A stretch of 7,737 nt of DNA, taken from NCBI GenBank assembly GCA_003132645.1, contig PKYM01000153.1:2641-10377 (forward strand), given 5' to 3'. The position numbers were made by a program, and so were the translations under genes. Under the pieces are notes generated by a model. It was not told the DNA's origin. It made no database searches and saw only the letters and a program-made list of their open reading frames with translations. Positions within the stretch are counted from its first letter, which is position 1. Each line of letters opens with the position of its first letter. Shown in pieces: positions 5,513-7,737 of the stretch. Origin of the DNA: Actinomycetota bacterium (GTDB taxonomy: Bacteria; Actinomycetota; Thermoleophilia; UBA2241).

Positions 5513-6334
5513 GTGGCTGAGTCGGAGCCGGCGGGCCTCACGCGCGTGACCTTCGTCGGTCAGGGCACGGTCCTGATCGAGATGGACGGCGTGCGCATCC
5601 TGACCGATCCCGTGCTGAAGCGCTGGGTCGGGCCGTTGCGACGCTACGGCGAGCTGCCCGAGGCGGCGGTCAGGCGCCACATCGACGTCGTGCTGATCTC
5701 CCACCTGCATCTCGACCACCTCGACACGCCGTCGCTCAAGCTGCTGCCCAAGTCGGCCATCCTCATCGGCCCGCCGCATGTCAGTCGCACCGTCAACCGG
5801 GTCGGTTTCAAGACGATCGTCGAGACGCGTCGCGACACGGCTCTGCACTTCGGCTCTGTCGAGGTGCAGGCCGTACACGCCAGTCACACGCGGCGGCGTT
5901 GGGTCGTCTCGCTGCCGACCGAGCCGTTGGGCTTCATCGTGCACGGTTCGTCGACCATCTACTTCGCCGGCGACACGGGCCTGTTCGACGGCATGGACGA
6001 CCTTCACGAACGCATCGATCTGGCCCTGCTGCCCATCGAGACCTGGGGCGTGCGTCCGCCCGAGGGCCGCCATATGAGCCCGCGCAGCGCCGCCCACGCC
6101 CTGAGCCTGCTGCGACCGCGCATCGCCGTGCCGATCCATTGGGGCACGCTCTACGTGCCGGGCTCGGCGTATGCCGGCAAGCAGGCGACCTACGCCTGGT
6201 TCCAGCGCACGCGGAAGCGTCCCGAGGAGTTCGTCCGCCTTGCCACCGAGAGCGCACCCGACGTCGAGGTGCGGCTGCTCGAGCCGGGCCAGTCGCTGCT
6301 TCTGGGACCGGCGGCCGACGCCGAGCCGCAGTGA
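5513..6334 (+). CDS. Metallo-beta-lactamase-fold hydrolase (UlaG/NAPE-PLD-like)
   Basis: Predicted dinuclear metal hydrolase of 273 residues, with no signal peptide or membrane segment. It opens with the strands VTFVGQGTVLIEMDGVRILTDP (about 12-33). The metal ligands are complete: HLHLDH (64-69), His122 in VHASH, Asp154 in FAGDTG, and His209 in IPIHWGT-like VPIHWGT (206-212); GRHMSP (186-190) is also characteristic of the UlaG/NAPE-PLD branch. Known relatives open lactones (L-ascorbate-6-phosphate) or cleave N-acyl phosphatidylethanolamine; the substrate here is not deducible. GTG 5513 has only a weak upstream ribosome binding site, but the frame upstream has no ATG, GTG or TTG before a TGA at 5420; GTG 5546 is a less likely alternative. 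The last four bases overlap the YihY gene, so the two are translated from one message. Confidence 0.88.
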   Translation: MAESEPAGLTRVTFVGQGTVLIEMDGVRILTDPVLKRWVGPLRRYGELPEAAVRRHIDVVLISHLHLDHLDTPSLKLLPKSAILIGPPHVSRTVNRVGFKTIVETRRDTALHFGSVEVQAVHASHTRRRWVVSLPTEPLGFIVHGSSTIYFAGDTGLFDGMDDLHERIDLALLPIETWGVRPPEGRHMSPRSAAHALSLLRPRIAVPIHWGTLYVPGSAYAGKQATYAWFQRTRKRPEEFVRLATESAPDVEVRLLEPGQSLLLGPAADAEPQ

Positions 6335-7200
6335 CCACGGGCCCCGCGACGGGGCGCAGGGGCGCGCGTGCCGCCGTGGTCGCCTACCTGCGTCACGTGA
6401 CGGCCGACGACCTGCCCAAGATCGCGGCCTCGCTGACGTACTTCTTGACGCTGTCGTTCGCGCCGGCGCTGATCGTCGTGCTCGCGCTGCTCGGTCTGGT
6501 CGGCGTCTCGCCCAGCGCTATCGCGCGACTGCTCGAGTCGGCGGCGAGCGTCGGTCCGCAATGGTTCGTGCAGTTCGTCGATGCCGCGCTGGAAAGCGTC
6601 CTGCGCTCCGGCGACGACCTCGCTCTGCTGCTGGTCGGCATCGTCCTCGCGCTGTGGACGGCCTCCAGCTACGTCGCGGCATTCATGTGGGCGGCGGGCA
6701 ACGTCACCGGCGTGCGCGACACGCGTGGCTTCCTGGCCAGACTGCCGCAACGGCTCGGCCTGTCGCTCGTGCTGCTGGTCTTCATCGACGTCGCGGCCGC
6801 GGCCGCGATGCTCGTCGATCCCGCCGCCGCCTGGCTGGGACGGCTGCTCGGCCTGGGCGCCGCCGCCGTCCACGCCTGGTCGATGCTGCGCTTTCCCTGC
6901 CTGCTTGCGGTCGGCGTGCTGTGGTGTGCCATCCTGTTCTCCGCGGTGCCGGCGCCGCGGCGGCCGCGGCTTACGCACACGCTCGTGGGGGCCGGCGTCG
7001 GTGTGGCGGTCATGATCGCCGCCTCGGCTGGCTTCAGCGTCTATCTCTCGCACTTTGCCTCGTATCAGCGCGTCTACGGCCTGCTCGGCGCCGCCATCGC
7101 CTCGCTCGTATGGGCCTGGCTGCTCAACATCGGGCTGCTCATGGGCTTCGAGGTGACCGCCGCGCTGGAACGTCGCCGGAGCCGCGGCTCGGAGCCATGA
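6331..7200 (+). CDS. YihY/BrkB family inner membrane protein
   Basis: Polytopic membrane protein of 289 residues, about the usual family length. About six hydrophobic segments are visible (roughly 33-57, 96-120, 143-163, 187-206, 216-236, 248-275). Family marks: AASLTYFLTLSFAPALIVV (32-50), resembling the conserved A..A.Y...S..P; LWTASSYVAAFMWAAGNVTGVRDTR (108-132, W.aS....l....N..), RFPCLLAVGVLWCAILFSAVP (187-207) and VYGLLGAAIASLVWAWLLNIGLLMGFEV (248-275), the standard YGslga...W.y......G.E ending. The molecular function is unsettled; the old ribonuclease BN label was an error for this family, and a transport role is often proposed. GTG 6331 was chosen because it overlaps the hydrolase stop as GTGA, a coupled-translation arrangement; the longer open frame upstream is only a shadow of the hydrolase gene. 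Confidence 0.87.
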   Translation: MTTGPATGRRGARAAVVAYLRHVTADDLPKIAASLTYFLTLSFAPALIVVLALLGLVGVSPSAIARLLESAASVGPQWFVQFVDAALESVLRSGDDLALLLVGIVLALWTASSYVAAFMWAAGNVTGVRDTRGFLARLPQRLGLSLVLLVFIDVAAAAAMLVDPAAAWLGRLLGLGAAAVHAWSMLRFPCLLAVGVLWCAILFSAVPAPRRPRLTHTLVGAGVGVAVMIAASAGFSVYLSHFASYQRVYGLLGAAIASLVWAWLLNIGLLMGFEVTAALERRRSRGSEP

Positions 7201-7254
7201 CACGCTGCCCGGTGCGGTGCGCCCCGACAGTGGCAGTGCCGGAGCCGTCTGACA

Positions 7255-7260
7255 TAGGCT
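7255..7260 (+). promoter_or_regulatory. Possible -10 element (TAGGCT) before the interrupted gene
   Basis: TAGGCT lies 70 bases before the ATG at 7331, in the 130-base gap after the YihY gene. A poor -35-like TGGCAG (7231-7236) lies 18 bases upstream. Weak candidate only. Confidence 0.2.
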
Positions 7261-7286
7261 GGCGGCGCGACGGCAAGCGCGCACAT

Positions 7287-7319
7287 ATGACGAGCGAAAG
7301 CCCCGCTGATGGGCGCTAA
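7287..7319 (+). other. Ten-codon leader-like ORF before the interrupted gene
   Basis: ATG 7287 opens a ten-codon frame (MTSESPADGR) whose TAA stop (7317-7319) runs into the ribosome binding site of the next gene. A small bulged hairpin (AGCCCC 7299-7304 with GGG-c-GCT 7311-7317) covers its end. No ribosome binding site precedes it. It may be chance, or it may couple translation to the gene at 7331. Confidence 0.2.
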
Positions 7320-7325
7320 GGGGAG
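7318..7325 (+). promoter_or_regulatory. Strong Shine-Dalgarno site of the interrupted gene
   Basis: AAGGGGAG lies five bases before ATG 7331. It is one of the best ribosome binding sites in the window, showing that the gene was, or still is, meant to be translated despite the stop at codon 55. Confidence 0.6.
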
Positions 7326-7330
7326 TGAAC

Positions 7331-7737
7331 ATGGGCGAAGGCAACGCTAACGCTGAGTTGGCAGCGCATCTCAGGGAACATCAGCCCGGTCACGACGGCC
7401 GCATGCGCATGGAGATCCTCGAGATCCTCGAAGCGGTGCTGCTGGCGATCGTCGCTCTCTCGACTGCCCTCAGCGGCTATCAGGCGGCCCAGTGAGACGG
7501 CGTCAGCAGCAGGGACTACGCGACGTCGTCGCGCCTGCGCGTGCAGTCCGAACAGGCTTCGCTGTCGAGCAACCAGACGATCATCTACAACTCCGGCACC
7601 CTCACCGCGTGGCTGCAGGCCGACACCTCCGGCAACACGAAGCTGGCCACGATCCTCGCGCGGCGCTTCACGCCCAACTACGAGGTCGCGTTCAAGGCCT
7701 GGCTCAAGACCGATCCACTGACCGATCCCGCGGCGCC
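7331..7737 (+). pseudogene. Small membrane-anchored protein gene interrupted by in-frame TGA (runs off window)
   Basis: From ATG 7331 a 54-codon frame ends at TGA 7493-7495, but the same frame then stays open for 80 codons to the window edge. The first part is a soluble N-terminus (residues 1-26) and one transmembrane helix (about 29-49, ILEILEAVLLAIVALSTALS), ending GYQAAQ. The second part is amphipathic and continues plausibly: DGVSSRDYATSSRLRVQSEQ, then TAWLQAD, NTKLATILARRF, and YEVAFKAWLKTDPLTDP. From memory, a family of uncharacterised bacterial single-helix proteins has a Trp just after a GYQAA-like segment, so TGA probably replaces TGG by one G-to-A change; this could not be checked by alignment. 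Most likely a nonsense-mutated gene or a sequencing error; stop readthrough is a less likely possibility. Function unknown. The 3' end is outside the window. Confidence 0.7.

Noticed and set aside
5899..6330. Upstream extension of the YihY frame
   Set aside because: The segment is the shifted frame of the metallo-hydrolase. The GTG at 6331 with stop overlap gives a normal-length protein.
6190..7344. Long minus-strand open frame (384 codons) opposite the YihY gene
   Set aside because: Arg/Gln/Gly-rich low-information sequence typical of an antisense shadow in GC-rich DNA. The plus strand carries recognisable YihY and hydrolase motifs.
7493..7540. Selenocysteine insertion at the TGA
   Set aside because: A small hairpin GCGAC-gtc-GTCGC exists downstream, but it does not look like a bacterial SECIS with its usual apical loop, and no redox context or Cys-containing relatives are recalled. 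Trp replacement fits better.
7331..7737. TGA read as Trp by an altered genetic code
   Set aside because: TGA ends several other complete genes in this window at the right protein lengths, so it is a normal stop here.
1..7737. CRISPR array, insertion sequence, phage or defence cluster
   Set aside because: No regularly spaced repeats, terminal inverted repeats, transposase, integrase or known defence motifs were found. Every larger gene matches a common chromosomal family.

Overview
The window is a strongly GC-rich stretch of ordinary-looking chromosomal DNA. Its genes use GTG and TTG starts freely, their codon third positions are mostly G or C, and stops are mostly TGA. A secreted G1-family (eqolisin) protease with Ig-like C-terminal repeats, together with the general base composition, suggests an Actinomycetota chromosome, possibly of the Thermoleophilia type. 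That placement is an inference from gene style and not from a marker gene.

Layout, left to right. (1) 13-1542 (+) is a complete secreted glutamic peptidase with both catalytic residues, an unusual repeat-built linker and two C-terminal beta-sandwich regions. (2) 1607-2338 (+) is a DedA-family membrane protein, followed after 15 bases by (3) 2354-3142 (+), a HAD-IIA phosphatase. (4) 3196-3513 (-) is a small glutaredoxin-like CGWC protein, convergent with the HAD gene. (5) 3696-4799 (+) is a membrane-anchored PAS-GGDEF protein whose GGDEF motif reads ASDEF while the RxxD inhibitory-site motif is kept. (6) 4848-5339 (-) is a GNAT acetyltransferase of the phosphinothricin/MnaT type with a TTG start, convergent with gene 5. 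(7) 5513-6334 (+), an UlaG/NAPE-PLD-like metallo-beta-lactamase-fold hydrolase, and (8) 6331-7200 (+), a YihY/BrkB membrane protein, overlap by four bases and are probably translationally coupled. (9) From 7331 to the window edge (+) runs a small membrane protein gene with an excellent ribosome binding site. It is interrupted by an in-frame TGA at codon 55, but its reading frame stays open and protein-like for 80 more codons.

How the genes relate: the clear co-transcribed units are DedA-HAD (possibly with the peptidase upstream) and hydrolase-YihY. The rest look like independent single-gene units on alternating strands. Most have envelope or housekeeping roles (lipid transport or flipping, phosphatase, redox, acetyl transfer, c-di-GMP-type signalling), and nothing points to a dedicated multi-gene defence, biosynthetic or mobile system. 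I see no rRNA, tRNA, CRISPR array, insertion sequence or phage genes.

The observations most worth a second look are the interrupted gene at the right edge, the degenerate GGDEF protein with its preserved I-site, and the peptidase linker built from three successive tandem duplications.
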